Assembly: GCA_030642845.1 (NCBI GenBank)
Contig: DAOWMZ010000091.1
Span: 1 to 6,950 of the forward strand
Source of the DNA: Candidatus Zixiibacteriota bacterium
Lineage (GTDB): Bacteria; Zixibacteria; MSB-5A5; GN15; FEB-12
Direction of reading: 5' to 3'
Length of the DNA stretch: 6,950 nucleotides
The position numbers and the translations under genes were made by a program. Below, one piece after another: positions 5,981 through 6,950 of this stretch; position 1 is the first letter of the stretch; each line of letters starts with the position of its first letter. The notes beneath the pieces are model-generated. The model was not told where the DNA came from. It saw nothing but the letters and a program-made list of their open reading frames with translations, and did no database searches.

Positions 5981-6763
5981 ATGATGAGATATAACTTTTT
6001 ACATATAGGACAAGAACCATTCCAGAGGTTCAACAAAGATAACACCATTAGTCTGTTATCCCCGCTTACAGTTGTCTCTTTTATTATGGTTGTTTTATGC
6101 TTCTTTATTGGTTGCTCTACAAATTATCAGGGACCTTTAAGATACAGTGGTAATTCGAGTGAACAAATCGAACGGTATCATTATTCAGATTTTAATACTA
6201 AAGACAGTTATAAACCTATTGAATCTGAATATATTATTGATACCCTATATGTAATAGATACAGTTATAGAAGAATGCCCTCTGGATACTCCGGAAGAAAC
6301 TGTCCGGGAGTTAATTTTAGATGAGACTTCTGAACAGAAAATATATGAATCCTGTCCTCTGATTTTTGATACGATTACAACCGGTGATCTTTTGACCGAA
6401 TCGGTAAAAATACTCAGGAATTATATTGCAAAGACCATTGGGGGAAACTTTATTTACGAATTTTTAGTTATCAAATTTCTTAAGATATTGGAAATTTATC
6501 TCCCTGATATTCTTGATCGGATATTAGAGATATTTGAGCTTGATGAACTGATTGAGAAACAGAGATACCCTGAGGTTTATATATATTTGAGTATTCATAA
6601 TTCTAAGAATAAATTTAACAATGGATATTCATCCAAGTATATTCAGAGGGTAAATTATATCTCAGGTAGTATCCCTGAATATAGTTCTTTTAGTTCAGGT
6701 AATTCTTATTGTGTTCCTTCAAAAAGTCCATCCACACCGAAGGGATTGGATACCGTTCATTAG
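5981..6763 (+). CDS. Putative lipoprotein of unknown family
   Basis: From the ATG at 5981 (a second ATG follows at once) the product has 260 residues. I do not recognise a family. The N-terminus has an unusually long n-region of about 25 residues, then a hydrophobic core ending F-F-I-G-C, which fits a lipobox with Cys45 as the lipidated residue and Ser at +2. The mature part has a Ser/Tyr-rich linker, a strand-like acidic section with the echoing phrase I-D-T-L-Y-V-I-D-T-V (about residues 86-95), and two Cys at 99 and 125. A hydrophobic amphipathic helical region follows at about 155-190 (rich in I/L/F with D/E/K), and the tail is rich in Ser, Tyr, Asn and Pro. A later start at 6086 would give a signal too short to work. 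There is no clear Shine-Dalgarno sequence. It is a single gene, divergent from the VOC gene, and probably sits in the envelope facing the periplasm or surface. Real coding status is likely but rests on length and the lipobox. Confidence 0.7.
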   Translation: MMRYNFLHIGQEPFQRFNKDNTISLLSPLTVVSFIMVVLCFFIGCSTNYQGPLRYSGNSSEQIERYHYSDFNTKDSYKPIESEYIIDTLYVIDTVIEECPLDTPEETVRELILDETSEQKIYESCPLIFDTITTGDLLTESVKILRNYIAKTIGGNFIYEFLVIKFLKILEIYLPDILDRILEIFELDELIEKQRYPEVYIYLSIHNSKNKFNNGYSSKYIQRVNYISGSIPEYSSFSSGNSYCVPSKSPSTPKGLDTVH

Positions 6764-6903
6764 ACATATTTGTAAATGTAGCCCTATATTCTCAATCATC
6801 TCAACAAAAGAAATAATCATTGCCAAATCAAATCCATGACCACATATTAAAATACAACGTTGAGGTAAATCGTTTTATGTAATTTTAATCATGGAGTTCA
6901 GAA

Positions 6904-6950
6904 ATGAACTATATGAACCCCGAAGATGAAAATACCAGATCCTATGAAAT
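6904..6950 (+). CDS. Start of an unknown gene cut by the window edge
   Basis: An ATG at 6904 opens a frame that runs to the edge for 15 full codons, beginning M-N-Y-M-N-P-E-D-E-N. GGAG at 6893-6896 lies 7 nt upstream, a good ribosome-binding distance. The overlapping ATG at 6891 in another frame stops within about a dozen codons. The start is hydrophilic with no signal peptide, so a cytoplasmic product is likely. No family can be named from 15 residues. It lies 140 nt after the lipoprotein gene on the same strand. Confidence 0.5.
   Translation, partial: MNYMNPEDENTRSYE

Noticed and set aside
5826..6020. 64-codon minus-strand frame
   Set aside because: AT-rich, overlaps the start of the lipoprotein gene, with no motif or ribosome-binding site.
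6860..6890. Possible promoter before the gene at 6904
   Set aside because: TTGAGG is present, but no acceptable -10 lies at 16-18 nt; the region is simply AT-rich.

Overview
The window looks like a piece of a bacterial chromosome with low GC content (my visual estimate is 35-40%), probably from a Gram-negative member of the FCB superphylum. The evidence for this is indirect. It includes Sec signal peptides, a lipobox protein, a TolB-like propeller protein, and a very long secreted protein of about 90-residue Ig-like domains. Those domains have 'TDSC' motifs near their ends and N-x-P-P linkers, a style I associate with Zixibacteria-like and related uncultured FCB lineages. No gene here fixes the taxonomy.

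Layout. (1) Positions 1-3311, minus strand, hold one uninterrupted reading frame that leaves the window at its left edge. It encodes at least 1103 residues: a signal peptide followed by about ten Ig/cadherin-like domains. It contains a 282-bp internal duplication (1602-1883 and 2418-2699). (2) Positions 3334-4866, minus strand, encode a 510-residue exported protein with TolB/PD40-type propeller repeats, a C-terminal hydrophobic segment and an acidic, proline-rich tail. It lies 22 nt upstream of the giant gene and probably forms an operon with it. A candidate promoter (4942-4970) and a dyad (4913-4933) precede it. (3) Positions 4867-5201 have no credible gene. They carry four hairpins arranged as two inverted pairs, with compensatory base changes, resembling a REP/BIME-type palindromic element. 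(4) Positions 5202-5558, minus strand, encode a 118-residue VOC-fold protein with a strong Shine-Dalgarno sequence. (5) Positions 5559-5980 are a divergent intergenic region. It holds a 69-nt element (5681-5749) that folds by hand into a complete four-way cloverleaf and is not a tRNA. (6) Positions 5981-6763, plus strand, encode a 260-residue putative lipoprotein of unknown family. (7) Positions 6904-6950 hold the likely start of another plus-strand gene cut by the window edge.

How it works together. The two-gene operon exports a propeller protein and a very long, Asp/Thr-rich, probably disulfide-stabilised and possibly Ca-binding surface or secreted protein. An adhesin, a cell-surface fibre or a matrix component would fit, but the C-terminus that would show the anchoring or secretion route lies outside the window. 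The VOC and lipoprotein genes show no sequence-level link to this operon. The most unusual material is in the two intergenic regions. Both contain structured palindromic DNA that no gene explains, and both deserve a genome-wide repeat search.
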